This document shows, piece after piece, positions 52,793 to 61,551 of a DNA stretch of 64,000 nucleotides. The notes beneath the pieces are model-generated. The model searched no databases. It was not told where the DNA came from and saw nothing but the letters and a program-made list of their open reading frames with translations. Source of the stretch: Paenibacillus prosopidis (GTDB taxonomy: Bacteria > Bacillota > Bacilli > Paenibacillales > Paenibacillaceae); NCBI RefSeq assembly GCF_003337375.1, contig NZ_QPJD01000008.1, positions 178,576 through 242,575 on the forward strand. Reading direction: 5' to 3'. Within the stretch, counting starts at the first letter, position 1; every line of letters starts with the position of its first letter. Position numbers and translations under genes: made by a program.

Positions 52793-55134
52793 TGAACAAA
52801 GTAACGGGGAAACGCAAGCAGCTCACTGTAGGCCGAACGGTTTTAAGCGCAGCATTGACGCTTGGACTCCTGCAGGCTCCTCTTTACGGGAGCACGGCCT
52901 TCGCGGCCTCAGAAGTCACGGTAACGGCAGCAGACGACAAGATTTCGAGGGATGTAAGTCAAACGAATAACGATGAAAGCGGAGCGAAAATAACGAAGGA
53001 GCAAGCGGTTGAGCGTACGATAAGCTTGTTCCCAGAGCTGAAGGATGCCCGCATGGAGCGTGTTGAATGGGGAAACGGGAACGTGTATCCGCCTTCGGAC
53101 GAGAAAATTTGGACCATTCATTGGACGATTGAATCCGGGAATCACAGCATGGGCTTCTCGACGCAGTTGGATGCAATAACGGGAGATCTTATTCAATATT
53201 ATAACCATTATGAAGTAGAACCACAGGCCTACTACCCGCCGAAGGTTACTCGCGAAGCCGCCCGGGATATCGCTAAAAAGTTTATTGAAACTGCAGCCCC
53301 TTCCCTGAATTTAGAGCAGCTTAAAGAAGAACCCTTCTACGGCTTGGCAGGACGGACTGCCTTATTCGGACCCGTGCAGTATCATTTTTATTTTAATATC
53401 ACCGTAAATGGTATTACTGCAAGCAATTCGACAGTAACGTTAAGCGTTGACGGCAACGGAAAGATTGTTTCTTATCATGGTCACCGGTCGCAAGCGGAGT
53501 ATCCGTCGGCCGATACTGTCCTGACGAAGCAGCAAGCGGAGCAAAAGCTTAAGGATTCGCTCAAGTTAAGCTTAGCCTACATACCGGATTACGGTAAAAT
53601 GTATTACAATCCTCCCAATGTACAGACCTACCGCTTAGGTTATGTATGGAATGACATATCCCCTTTATTAATCGATTCCAAGACAGGCAAGTTCGTGAAT
53701 TACGAGGGTAAAGAGGCGAATGAGGGCCCTACGACTTATTCGGCCTTTGAGCCTATCGGCACACCATTTGTTGAAAACAAAGAAAAGCAGCTGTCTGAAG
53801 AGCAAGCTCTCGAAATTGTAAAGAAATTTGCTTCGATACCTGCGGACTACGATCGGAATTCTTCCTCATTAGTCCAAGATTGGCGTAACGTAAAGCGTAA
53901 CGTTTGGGAGTTTAGATGGTCCCAAAACATGGCGATGGGTCCTTATCCGTCGGATATCTCCGCCTCGGTCGACGCGGACAGCGGACAGCTGCTTGAGTTT
54001 AATAAGTATGATTTTTATTTTGGAAACGAAACAACAGAGCCTGTGAAGCCGGTGCCCTCTATTACAGAGCAGCAAGCACGCAGCAAGGCGATAGAGGCCG
54101 TAACAGCGCTATATCCGAACGTATCCAAAAATTTTCGACTGCAAGAAAATAAAGCTAAAGTCGAGGATCCGGGTAAAACGGCCTATAGATTTGCATTTCA
54201 GTTTTTTTACGAAGACATCCGGGTCCAAGATCATTCTATCATGGTCAATTTAGACGGCGATGGGAAGCTAATTAACTATAGCTCGCCTTACATCGATTTT
54301 TCTGATGTGGAGAAGAAGCTTGCCGGCTTGAAGGCGACCGTATCGCAAGAAGCAGCGCTATTGACGTATCAAAACGCACTGACCACTGAGCTGCGCTACA
54401 TGAATTTTGGCGGTTATTATGTTGGCGGGCAGCGTGCCAAGACCGAGACTAAGCTCATTTATTTACCGGTACTGGGGGAGAATCATTCTGCTTATTTTGT
54501 TCATGCGGCAACGGGAGAATTAGTACCGTATTACAATAATCAGACGGGTTCGGAATCAGCAGAACCGACTGATATATCCAAGCATTGGGCGAGCGGGCAG
54601 CTGGCTGTTATGGTTGAGCGCGGCGTGCTTGTTCCCGATGAGAAAGGACTTGTTCATCCTAACGAGAACCTGACGCTCGGCGGATGGTTAAATATGTTTT
54701 TCCGCGGCTTTAATCCAGACGGTGGATATTATTACGGAGATGATAAGACGCAGTTTGCAGACGTGGCAGCGGATAGCGAATACGCAGCTGCCGTCAGCTT
54801 TTTCGTAAATCGCGGATGGATGAAAGCGAACCCGTCGGGTAAGCTCAATCCCGGGAAGACTTTAACGCGCGGGGAGTTGGCTGAGCAGCTAACGTCTATT
54901 TTGAATTACGATAAGCTTGCCGGGTATATGAATCAGGACAAAGATATTGCAACGCTGAAGGACGCGGCAGCAATAAAAAATAAGGGTGCGGCGGCTGTAG
55001 CGTTGAAGCTGGGATTGCTTACACCGTCAGGCGGCAAGTTTAATCCGAACGCGCCTGTAACGAAAGCGCAAGCAAGCGTCATTATGCTCCGTTTAGTTAC
55101 ATTGCAGGGCAAGGTAGATACGCCGATTATGTAG
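52792..55134 (+). CDS. YcdB/YcdC-repeat surface protein with S-layer homology-like region
   Basis: Secreted protein of about 780 aa. Signal peptide with an AFA-A cleavage site near residue 38; then two or three YcdB/PepSY-type repeat units (ITKEQAVERTISLFPELKDARM; TREAARDIAKKFIETAAPSL; ITEQQARSKAIEAVTALYP) with conserved tails on vectors such as VDGNGKIVSYHG; the last about 180 residues have SLH-like segments (DISKHWASGQLAVMVERGVL, FADVAADSEYAAAVSFFVNRGW, TRGELAEQLTSIL, VTKAQASVIMLRLV), suggesting non-covalent attachment to secondary wall polymers. A role in inhibiting or storing proteases is only suggested by PepSY. Start ATG 52792 overlaps a possible leader peptide. Confidence 0.85.
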   Translation: MNKVTGKRKQLTVGRTVLSAALTLGLLQAPLYGSTAFAASEVTVTAADDKISRDVSQTNNDESGAKITKEQAVERTISLFPELKDARMERVEWGNGNVYPPSDEKIWTIHWTIESGNHSMGFSTQLDAITGDLIQYYNHYEVEPQAYYPPKVTREAARDIAKKFIETAAPSLNLEQLKEEPFYGLAGRTALFGPVQYHFYFNITVNGITASNSTVTLSVDGNGKIVSYHGHRSQAEYPSADTVLTKQQAEQKLKDSLKLSLAYIPDYGKMYYNPPNVQTYRLGYVWNDISPLLIDSKTGKFVNYEGKEANEGPTTYSAFEPIGTPFVENKEKQLSEEQALEIVKKFASIPADYDRNSSSLVQDWRNVKRNVWEFRWSQNMAMGPYPSDISASVDADSGQLLEFNKYDFYFGNETTEPVKPVPSITEQQARSKAIEAVTALYPNVSKNFRLQENKAKVEDPGKTAYRFAFQFFYEDIRVQDHSIMVNLDGDGKLINYSSPYIDFSDVEKKLAGLKATVSQEAALLTYQNALTTELRYMNFGGYYVGGQRAKTETKLIYLPVLGENHSAYFVHAATGELVPYYNNQTGSESAEPTDISKHWASGQLAVMVERGVLVPDEKGLVHPNENLTLGGWLNMFFRGFNPDGGYYYGDDKTQFADVAADSEYAAAVSFFVNRGWMKANPSGKLNPGKTLTRGELAEQLTSILNYDKLAGYMNQDKDIATLKDAAAIKNKGAAAVALKLGLLTPSGGKFNPNAPVTKAQASVIMLRLVTLQGKVDTPIM

Positions 55135-55163
55135 TTTTACAGTTCGCATAAGGTTCTGGAAAC

Positions 55164-55200
55164 AAAAAAACCTGACGGCAGCAAGCCGTCAGGTTATTCG
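55164..55200. terminator. Terminator shared by convergent genes
   Basis: AACCTGACGGC (55169-55179) / GCCGTCAGGTT (55185-55195). The minus strand continues with seven T, so it mainly serves the gene at 55208-55519, but may also stop the surface-protein gene. Confidence 0.85.
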
Positions 55201-55207
55201 ATTGCAA

Positions 55208-55519
55208 TTAGCCGCCGTAAGCTTCGCGGAAGGCCGTGCATAGCTTGGCGCGGTCAACTTCCCATAGCTCAGCGATTTCAGCGCTGACGTTCTCGTCCCA
55301 CCAGTCGGATTGTACCTTGCGATTGCTTTCATTTTCGACGATCCAGGTCAAGTTGAGGATAACCTTTTTGAAATAGATCGCTTCGGCCTGATCCATCTTT
55401 TCCTTTGAAATCCATACCTTCATCCGCTTGGCGGTACGGTACAGCTCATTGCTGCAGGCTCTTCGAATTTTGCGCGCGGTCGGATAGCCGGCGGTATGCT
55501 TTTGCGCGTTGGATTTCAT
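55208..55519 (-). CDS. Conserved small basic/helical protein, function unknown
   Basis: 103-aa protein, cytoplasmic, with a basic N-terminal half (ARKIRRACSNELYRTAKRMK) and a Trp-rich acidic C-terminal half (NLTWIVENESNRKVQSDWW). ATG 55519 follows GAGAGGAGTCGG. I recognise no domain and no catalytic motif. It is monocistronic, between its own terminator and the cupredoxin gene. Confidence 0.65.
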   Translation of the reverse strand: MKSNAQKHTAGYPTARKIRRACSNELYRTAKRMKVWISKEKMDQAEAIYFKKVILNLTWIVENESNRKVQSDWWDENVSAEIAELWEVDRAKLCTAFREAYGG

Positions 55520-55598
55520 TGTAAACCGACTCCTCTCTACCCCATATGTATGCGCCCGGGGAGGAGTAGGTCACTAGGTTAGCTTCACATACGAATAA

Positions 55599-56045
55599 TC
55601 ATTGCACGACGATATAACCGACCATAGGTCCGCCGGAATGCATATCGGTATGTGTCAAGCATAAAACGGGGTAGGTGCCTGCCTTGTCGGCGGTGAACCG
55701 TACAACTGTCGTTTTGCCCTTCGTTACTTCACCGCGGATGCCGAGGCCTTCCACAACAAACGGATGGCTATTACCGTTTACACCGCTGATTTGAAGCTCG
55801 ATTGGCTCTCCCTTGTTTACGATTATGGTACCTGGGTGCCAAATGTACACTTCAAGTTTTTTGCCTTCGGCGGTTTGGGTTTCGTATTCGCCTGTAACAA
55901 GCTGGATGACCCGTGCCTCGGAAGCCTGTCCGTTAACCGCCCGCGACTTATCCCAGCTTAAGTAGACGCCTGCTAAAATGATTATCGCCGCAACTACGAT
56001 AAACAGCTGGATCTGTTTTTTACTTACAATTAATACTTTGGACAT
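55599..56045 (-). CDS. Membrane-anchored cupredoxin-domain protein
   Basis: 148-aa protein anchored by one N-terminal helix (about residues 11-30), with a C-terminal cupredoxin fold outside the membrane. Copper ligands are recognisable: His in GNSHPFVVEG, Cys and His in PVLCLTHTDMHSGG and a following Met in GPMVGYIVV. That Cys-x3-His spacing recalls the CuA/cupredoxin group. It may shuttle electrons or bind copper; no oxidase genes lie nearby. GGTGATC precedes ATG 56045. Confidence 0.85.
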   Translation of the reverse strand: MSKVLIVSKKQIQLFIVVAAIIILAGVYLSWDKSRAVNGQASEARVIQLVTGEYETQTAEGKKLEVYIWHPGTIIVNKGEPIELQISGVNGNSHPFVVEGLGIRGEVTKGKTTVVRFTADKAGTYPVLCLTHTDMHSGGPMVGYIVVQ

Positions 56046-56186
56046 GATACGATCACCTCATCTATTGGTATGATTAAGGCTAGTCTATGCGGAGGCTTGT
56101 CAAGCCATGACAAAAGTGGAAGGCTGTCCATAACGTATGTTAGAATAGCTTCAGCGTTAGAGTTATAAGAGATAGAATTACATTAG

Positions 56187-56819
56187 ATGGAAGGCGGATT
56201 GAGAGAAGGAATGGAATTTATTCATGAAATTTTGGATGGAGCATTAAAATGGGTTGAAAGCTTAGGGTATTTTGGAATTTTAATTGGACTATTAATTGAA
56301 GTTATCCCAAGTGAAATCGTACTGGGCTTCGGGGGGTACCTTGTATGGAAAGGAGAGATTTCCTTTTGGGGAGCCGTTCTATTTGGTACGCTTGGAGCGG
56401 TCGGTCAAAACTGGATACTCTATTGGATAGGCAGATACGGCGGACGTCCGATCATTGAGAAGTATGGGAAATTTATAAAAATCAAGCAGAAGCATGTGGA
56501 CATCTCTGAAAATTGGTTCAACAAGTACGGTGCGGGAATTGTCTTCACAGCACGCTTCGTTCCGGTAATGAGACAGGTTATCTCAATCCCTGCGGGAATG
56601 GCACGCATGAATTTTGGATTGTTTACACTTCTTACAGCACTAGCATCCTTGCCATGGTCCATTTTATTTGTTTACTTAGGCAGGTCACTTGGCGAGAATT
56701 GGGATAAAATCGACGAAACAGCTGCGCCGTATGTGCAGCCTGCCATATTGATCGCAATAGCGCTGCTTATTGTATATGTCCTTTTCAAATTTTTACGCTC
56801 GCGCGGCAAATCGGTATAA
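56187..56819 (+). CDS. DedA family membrane protein
   Basis: 210-aa DedA protein, implicated in lipid carrier flipping and membrane homeostasis. Motifs: IEVIPSEIVLGFGGYLVW (E-x3-P-x-E and GG), and RFVPVMRQVISIPAGMARM, the conserved re-entrant loop with Arg residues. About five membrane segments. The start is uncertain: ATG 56187 has no good ribosome site, and TTG 56199 or ATG 56211 remain possible. Confidence 0.88.
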   Translation: MEGGLREGMEFIHEILDGALKWVESLGYFGILIGLLIEVIPSEIVLGFGGYLVWKGEISFWGAVLFGTLGAVGQNWILYWIGRYGGRPIIEKYGKFIKIKQKHVDISENWFNKYGAGIVFTARFVPVMRQVISIPAGMARMNFGLFTLLTALASLPWSILFVYLGRSLGENWDKIDETAAPYVQPAILIAIALLIVYVLFKFLRSRGKSV

Positions 56820-56881
56820 TGGAAGAGTGAAGGATGCGTTATTTAAGTATCGGCCATTAAATTGATGAAAGAGGGATTTAT

Positions 56882-57448
56882 ATGAGCAAAAGTGTAGCAG
56901 ACAAGCTTGGCAAAGGAATCAGCCCGCAGCAGTTTATTGACGGGATGACAAAAAATAAAGAGTCGTTCATTGATTGGTCGGAGAAATTCGTTTGGACGGA
57001 TGAGAGCGACAAAGCGTTTTTTGAATCATTAAACAACCGGGATGACCTTCGTTGTTTGATTTTGATGGCGGACTGGTGCGGCGACGTCGTACGTAATATT
57101 CCCGTAGTGTTCCGAGCGTTAGAGAACAGCGGTATTGAGACTGAAGTACTTATTATGGAAGAGCATTTGGATACAATGGAGCAATTTCTAACCATGGGCG
57201 GACGCGCTGTGCCGATCGTCATTATTGCAGACACGGGCGGCGCTGTGCTTGGACAATGGGGACCTCGTCCGAAGCATGTGCAGGAGGCGATGATTGCGTT
57301 TAAACAAGAAAATCCGGATCGTGATGCAGCCGATTATCAAGAAAAGCTGGCCGTTACCCGTCAAGAGATGGGGCGCCGCTATGGAGAAGGCATAGGCTAC
57401 CAGTCCGTTATTGTAAAAGAATTACGTACATTACTGGAGTCGGTTTAA
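56882..57448 (+). CDS. Thioredoxin-fold protein with single active-site Cys
   Basis: 188-aa cytoplasmic protein with a thioredoxin-like core at about residues 50-140. The active-site region reads ADWCGDVVRNIP: the first Cys of a WCGDC-type motif is present, the second is replaced by Val; the cis-Pro site is GRAVPIVII. It therefore cannot do ordinary dithiol exchange, but might form mixed disulfides with low-molecular-weight thiols. AGAGGGAT precedes ATG 56882. Followed after 6 bases by a hydrolase gene, likely in one operon. Confidence 0.82.
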   Translation: MSKSVADKLGKGISPQQFIDGMTKNKESFIDWSEKFVWTDESDKAFFESLNNRDDLRCLILMADWCGDVVRNIPVVFRALENSGIETEVLIMEEHLDTMEQFLTMGGRAVPIVIIADTGGAVLGQWGPRPKHVQEAMIAFKQENPDRDAADYQEKLAVTRQEMGRRYGEGIGYQSVIVKELRTLLESV

Positions 57449-57454
57449 GCCGCT

Positions 57455-58120
57455 ATGAGTACGGACATGAAGGTAGAGACATTTACTTTAGGACCTTTGC
57501 AAACGAATGCTTACTTATTGACCGTGAGGGAGCCTGCTGCCGCAGAAAGCGGACAACGGGCGGAGCGGGCGGTCATAATCGATCCAGGGATGAACCCCAA
57601 ACGGCTGCTTGACCGCATCGAAGGCATAAAGGTAGAGGCTATTTTGCTTACACATGCTCATTTTGATCATATGGGCGGAGTAGATGAAGTGCGTAAGGCT
57701 GCCGGATGCCCTGTCTACATACATGATTTAGAGGCGGATTGGCTGACCGATCCGCGTAAGAACGGATCAATGCGGTGGCAGGATGTAACTCCGCCGTTAT
57801 CGACTGATCCAGCAGAATATGCGCTCGCGGAAGGTCAGACGCTGAAAATGCTTGGTCTGACTTTCCGTGTCATGCATACACCGGGGCACTCTCCCGGCAG
57901 CGTTAGCTTCTTATGTGGTAACCATCTGTTTTCCGGCGATGTTTTATTTAAACTGTCGGTTGGTCGTACCGACTTGCCTGGCGGCCGCGAACGTGATTTG
58001 TATGATTCCATCCGGAAGAAGCTGTACAAGCTAAACCCTGATGTTATCGTCTATCCCGGACATGGCGGACGAACGACGATTGGATATGAAATGGCTAATA
58101 ACCCGTATACAGGAGCATGA
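57455..58120 (+). CDS. MBL-fold hydrolase, glyoxalase II/YqgX-like
   Basis: 221-aa zinc hydrolase with the glyoxalase II-type motif THAHFDHMGG (about residues 68-77), then HTPGHSPGSV, SGDVLF and YPGHGGRTTIGYE. These are the metal ligands of hydroxyacylglutathione-hydrolase-like YqgX proteins, possibly acting on bacillithiol adducts. Pairing with a thioredoxin-like gene 6 bases upstream fits a thiol-redox context. Start ATG 57455 is not strongly supported; ATG 57470 is an alternative. Confidence 0.85.
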   Translation: MSTDMKVETFTLGPLQTNAYLLTVREPAAAESGQRAERAVIIDPGMNPKRLLDRIEGIKVEAILLTHAHFDHMGGVDEVRKAAGCPVYIHDLEADWLTDPRKNGSMRWQDVTPPLSTDPAEYALAEGQTLKMLGLTFRVMHTPGHSPGSVSFLCGNHLFSGDVLFKLSVGRTDLPGGRERDLYDSIRKKLYKLNPDVIVYPGHGGRTTIGYEMANNPYTGA

Positions 58121-58142
58121 AGCAAAGGGCGGTGCATGACGT

Positions 58143-60401
58143 TTGACAGATATTAAGATGCAGCAGCATATAGAAGATTTAGAAGAGACATCTTTAAAAT
58201 CAAAGCTTACGGCAGAGCAGAAAGCCGAAGAAAGTGAACGGATTATCAAAGGTATCGCCGCACAGCTGTCGATTCCGATTACGAAAGTAAAGTCCGCAGT
58301 CGGATTGCTGGATGAAGGGAACACGATCCCTTTTATCGCAAGATACCGGAAGGAAATGACCGGCGAGCTCGACGAGAACGACTTAAGATCGATTGAAGAG
58401 AAGCTTCAATATATGCGTAACCTTGAGGACCGTAAGCGCGAGGTTATCCGGCTTATTGACGAGCAGGGCAAACTAACGGATGTGCTGCGGGCCGATATAA
58501 ACAAATCCGTTAAGCTGCAGGAGGTGGAAGACCTATATCGTCCCTACCGGCAAAAGCGCAAGACACGCGCCAGCGTCGCCAAGGAAAGGGGGTTGGAGCC
58601 GCTTGCCGAATGGCTGTGGTCGCAGCCCCGTCAAGGCGATCCGATCGCCCAAGCGGCCCTTTATATTTCTGTAGATAAAGGCGTACCAACGGCTCAGGAT
58701 GCGCTGCAGGGTGCAATGGACATTATCGCTGAAAATATAGCCGACGATGCTTCCATTCGGGCATGGGTTCGTAAGTTCACGTTCGATCAGGCGCTCTTGA
58801 AAACAGAAGCGAAGAACGCTGCCGAGGAAACGGTGTACGAGATGTATTACAGCTATCAGGAGCCCGTTCGTAAACTTCCGCCGCATCGGGTTCTGGCGAT
58901 TAACCGCGGTGAGCGTGAGGATGTGCTGCGCGTTACGTTCGATGTGCCTTCCGACCGTATTCACGAGCATATTCAGCGCAAGCTGCTGCGGAACGGTACG
59001 TCTTCATCCGTTCGTGACGTTCTGCTGACCGTTATAGAGGATTCGTATAAGCGTCTCATCTCGCCATCCATTGAACGTGAGGTAAGGGGCGAGCTAACCG
59101 AGAAAGCGGAGGAGCATGCCATCGCCATTTTCTCAGAAAACTTGCGTAATCTGCTGCTTCAGCCTCCTGTTCGCGGCAATATCGTGCTTGGTGTAGATCC
59201 TGCCTTCCGGACTGGCTGTAAGCTGGCGGTTATTGATGATACGGGCAAGCTGCTGGAGGTGGCGGTTACTTATCCTACCCCGCCTAACAATAAGGTGGCT
59301 GAAGCCGAGCGGTTGATTAACGGTTTGATCGATAAGTACAAAGTGGAATTGATCGTCATCGGCAACGGCACAGCTTCGCGCGAGACAGAGCAATTTATCG
59401 CAAGCTTAATTGGGAAGCGTAAAGCCGCTGCACCAGGCTCAGAAGAGCTGAAGTATATTATCGTGAATGAAGCGGGCGCAAGCGTATACTCGGCCTCAAA
59501 GCTGGCGCAGGAGGAGTTCCCGTCGCTTGATGTGGCCGAGCGAAGTGCGGTATCGATTGCCCGGAGACTGCAGGATCCGCTTGCCGAGCTTGTTAAGATA
59601 GAGCCGAAGGCGATCGGAGTCGGGCAGTATCAGCATGACGTAAGCCAGAAGCGGCTTGATGAAACGCTTGGCGGCGTAGTCGAATCAGCGGTTAACCATG
59701 TCGGAGTCGATGTGAACACGGCATCGGCATCTCTTCTCTCTTACGTGGCAGGCATTAATGCGACGATTGCTAAGAACATCGTAAAATTCCGTGAGGAGAA
59801 CGGCCGCTTCGTTAAACGGACGCAGCTGCAAAAGGTACCGCGTCTAGGCGCAAAATCATACGAGCAATGTATCGGCTTTCTCCGCATACCGGAAGCAAGC
59901 TATCCGCTTGACCGAACGCCAATTCATCCTGAGTCATACGATGTCGTGGATAAGCTGTTTAATGAGCTGCAGCTCGAACTTAAGGAGCTGGGCTCAGAGG
60001 AGCAGAAGGCTAAGCTGTCGCAGGTAGATGCCGCGTCAATAGCGCCAACGCTTGGCGTAGGCGTTCCGACGCTGCGCGATATTGTGGACAGTCTGCTAAA
60101 GCCGGGACGGGATCCGAGAGAGGAGCTGCCGCCTCCAATCTTCCATACGGACGTGCTTAACTTAGAGGACTTGACGGCAGGCATGGAGCTGCAGGGAACG
60201 GTACGCAATGTAATCGACTTCGGAGCGTTCATCGATATCGGGATTAAGAACGACGGGCTTGTCCACATCTCGCAAATGAGCGATAAATTCGTGAAGCATC
60301 CGATGGATGTGGTGTCGGTTGGCGATACGGTGACGGTCTGGGTACTCAGCGTCGATCTAAAGAAAGGCCGCGTAAGCTTGACTATGCGCAAGCCTAGCTA
60401 A
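58143..60401 (+). CDS. tex: Transcription accessory/RNA-binding protein Tex
   Basis: 752-aa nucleic-acid-binding protein (B. subtilis YdcI). N-terminal Tex helical domain with IPFIARYRKEMTGEL and EVEDLYRPYRQKRKTRA; YqgF/RNase H-like domain at about residues 345-460 (VLGVDPAFRTGCKLAVID); helix-hairpin-helix at about 515-590 (NTASASLLSYVAGI, RLGAKSYEQCIGFLRI); C-terminal S1 domain (LQGTVRNVIDFGAFIDIGIKNDGLVHISQM). Start TTG 58143 with GGGCGGTG upstream; ATG 58158 is an alternative. Confidence 0.96.
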   Translation: MTDIKMQQHIEDLEETSLKSKLTAEQKAEESERIIKGIAAQLSIPITKVKSAVGLLDEGNTIPFIARYRKEMTGELDENDLRSIEEKLQYMRNLEDRKREVIRLIDEQGKLTDVLRADINKSVKLQEVEDLYRPYRQKRKTRASVAKERGLEPLAEWLWSQPRQGDPIAQAALYISVDKGVPTAQDALQGAMDIIAENIADDASIRAWVRKFTFDQALLKTEAKNAAEETVYEMYYSYQEPVRKLPPHRVLAINRGEREDVLRVTFDVPSDRIHEHIQRKLLRNGTSSSVRDVLLTVIEDSYKRLISPSIEREVRGELTEKAEEHAIAIFSENLRNLLLQPPVRGNIVLGVDPAFRTGCKLAVIDDTGKLLEVAVTYPTPPNNKVAEAERLINGLIDKYKVELIVIGNGTASRETEQFIASLIGKRKAAAPGSEELKYIIVNEAGASVYSASKLAQEEFPSLDVAERSAVSIARRLQDPLAELVKIEPKAIGVGQYQHDVSQKRLDETLGGVVESAVNHVGVDVNTASASLLSYVAGINATIAKNIVKFREENGRFVKRTQLQKVPRLGAKSYEQCIGFLRIPEASYPLDRTPIHPESYDVVDKLFNELQLELKELGSEEQKAKLSQVDAASIAPTLGVGVPTLRDIVDSLLKPGRDPREELPPPIFHTDVLNLEDLTAGMELQGTVRNVIDFGAFIDIGIKNDGLVHISQMSDKFVKHPMDVVSVGDTVTVWVLSVDLKKGRVSLTMRKPS

Positions 60402-60410
60402 GTTCGATCT

Positions 60411-60456
60411 ATATAAAGGGCTTGCCTATCTAGAGGCAAGCCCTTTATATTTTTTA
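60411..60456 (+). terminator. Terminator after tex
   Basis: Perfect 17-bp stem (60411-60427 with 60434-60450; core AAAGGGCTTGCCT/AGGCAAGCCCTTT) followed by TTTTT. Confidence 0.95.
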
Positions 60457-60552
60457 CGATCTAGTTATCAAAAATTAGTTCATTAAGAACAGGTTCAAAC
60501 AAGAGATCAGTCTGAGGTTTCTTTTTTCAATGTACTTAATGAGCGCCACTCC

Positions 60553-61134
60553 GTGCGCAAATATGACAGCAGCTTTCTCATTTCACCGGAAGAAATTCGA
60601 GAAATTTTAGAGATCGCAACGAAAGCGCCGTCTTCTTCCAACATGCAGCCCTGGCGTTTTCTCGTTGTGACAGACCCGGAGCTCAAGAAGAAGCTTCACC
60701 CCATTGCCTTTAATCAACAGCAGGTTCTAGAGGCTTCTGCGATTGTCATTGTGCTTGGAGACCTGGAAATGTATAGCCTATCCGATAAAATATATGGAGC
60801 AGCTGTTGAAGCCGGCTATATGACAGAGGAAGTGGCGAACAACTTTATGGCGAACTCGACAAAATACTACACTTCTTTGCCGCCTGAGAGACTGAAGGAA
60901 ATCGTTGTATTTGATACGGGGCTTGTAGCCATGCAAATTATGCTGACTGCGCGTGCTAAAGGCTATGATACCGTACCTATGGGCGGATATAACCGCGATC
61001 AAGTAAAAGATTTATTTCAAATTTCGGACCGCTATTTACCGACGCTGATGCTGCCAATCGGCAAAGCTGCAGCAGATGGGCATCCGACAACCCGTCTATC
61101 GGTAGACGATATTACATTTTTCAACGGGCTCTAA
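60553..61134 (+). CDS. Nitroreductase family protein, start codon unclear
   Basis: FMN-dependent nitroreductase-like oxidoreductase, 193 aa if started at GTG 60553. Family features: APSSSNMQPWRFLVV, ADxx-type loop replaced by the helical insert, YDTVPMGGYNRDQV near the flavin. The typical N-terminal FMN-binding segment NERHSVRKYD is encoded in frame further upstream (60538-60567), yet no ATG, GTG or TTG occurs in that frame between the stop at 60484-60486 and GTG 60553. Starting at 60553 would drop the first Arg and Ser of RxSxR. Hence a lost start codon, an indel near the T6 run at 60522-60527, or non-canonical initiation. Not part of the neighbouring tex/cmpA group by function. Confidence 0.72.
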   Translation: MRKYDSSFLISPEEIREILEIATKAPSSSNMQPWRFLVVTDPELKKKLHPIAFNQQQVLEASAIVIVLGDLEMYSLSDKIYGAAVEAGYMTEEVANNFMANSTKYYTSLPPERLKEIVVFDTGLVAMQIMLTARAKGYDTVPMGGYNRDQVKDLFQISDRYLPTLMLPIGKAAADGHPTTRLSVDDITFFNGL

Positions 61135-61160
61135 GTCAGGCTGTACAATAAAAGCGGAAA

Positions 61161-61262
61161 CTAGCGTAAATGGGTGTCGCCGTCCTATGGAGGCGCAGCT
61201 TACGTTTCGCGGTGAAATATAAGCTAATATATAAGAGTAAAACTTATAAATTCTTATATTTT
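61161..61262 (+). repeat. Dispersed structured repeat, copy C
   Basis: About 102-base copy, 27 bases after the nitroreductase stop. Stems: CGCC-TCC/GGA-GGCG (61178-61195); outer AAATATAAG (61215-61223) with CTTATATTT (61253-61261); inner TATAAG (61230-61235) with CTTATA (61243-61248). The inner arm differs from copies A and B on both strands, so pairing is preserved. It directly precedes a GC-rich terminator. Confidence 0.85.
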
Positions 61263-61269
61263 AAATAAT

Positions 61270-61306
61270 AAACCGGCCCCTTCCATATGCGGAGGCCGGT
61301 TTTTTG
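61270..61306. terminator. Bidirectional terminator between nitroreductase and cmpA
   Basis: AACCGGCC (61271-61278) / GGCCGGTT (61294-61301), T6 on the plus side and TTTATTATTT on the minus side. Confidence 0.9.
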
Positions 61307-61329
61307 CAATGCAAGCCTATTTGGCGTTA

Positions 61330-61473
61330 TCATTGGAATTCGGTGCCGTTCACTTGTTCCTTCGGACTTTGTTTGTTACGGTAGAAATACCAGCAATCGT
61401 TAAGCAGCTTGATTTGCCTGCGGTCTTTCTTCTGAAATGCACGCATCAGTTGATTGCACAGCCACTGCGGCAT
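61330..61473 (-). CDS. cmpA: Cortex morphogenetic protein CmpA
   Basis: 47-aa protein that in B. subtilis regulates the timing of spore cortex formation by promoting SpoIVA quality control with ClpXP. Diagnostic pattern: MPQWLCNQLMRAF then KLLNDCWYFYRNK. Start ATG 61473 is 9 bases from AGGAGG; another ATG at 61479 is only 3 bases away. The gene is too short to stand out by length alone and is recognised by sequence and by its position between tex and a sprT-like gene, as in B. subtilis. Confidence 0.85.
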   Translation of the reverse strand: MPQWLCNQLMRAFQKKDRRQIKLLNDCWYFYRNKQSPKEQVNGTEFQ

Positions 61474-61551
61474 ACGCATCGTCCTCCTCCCGGGCCTAAC
61501 TTGTTGTAATACTACAATATGGGGAAGGGCGAGTGTCCGTGCAGGTCCAAC

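Noticed and set aside
61309..61509. Plus-strand frame of 66 codons
   Set aside because: Antisense to cmpA, which has a strong ribosome site and diagnostic sequence; it starts within the terminator stem region.
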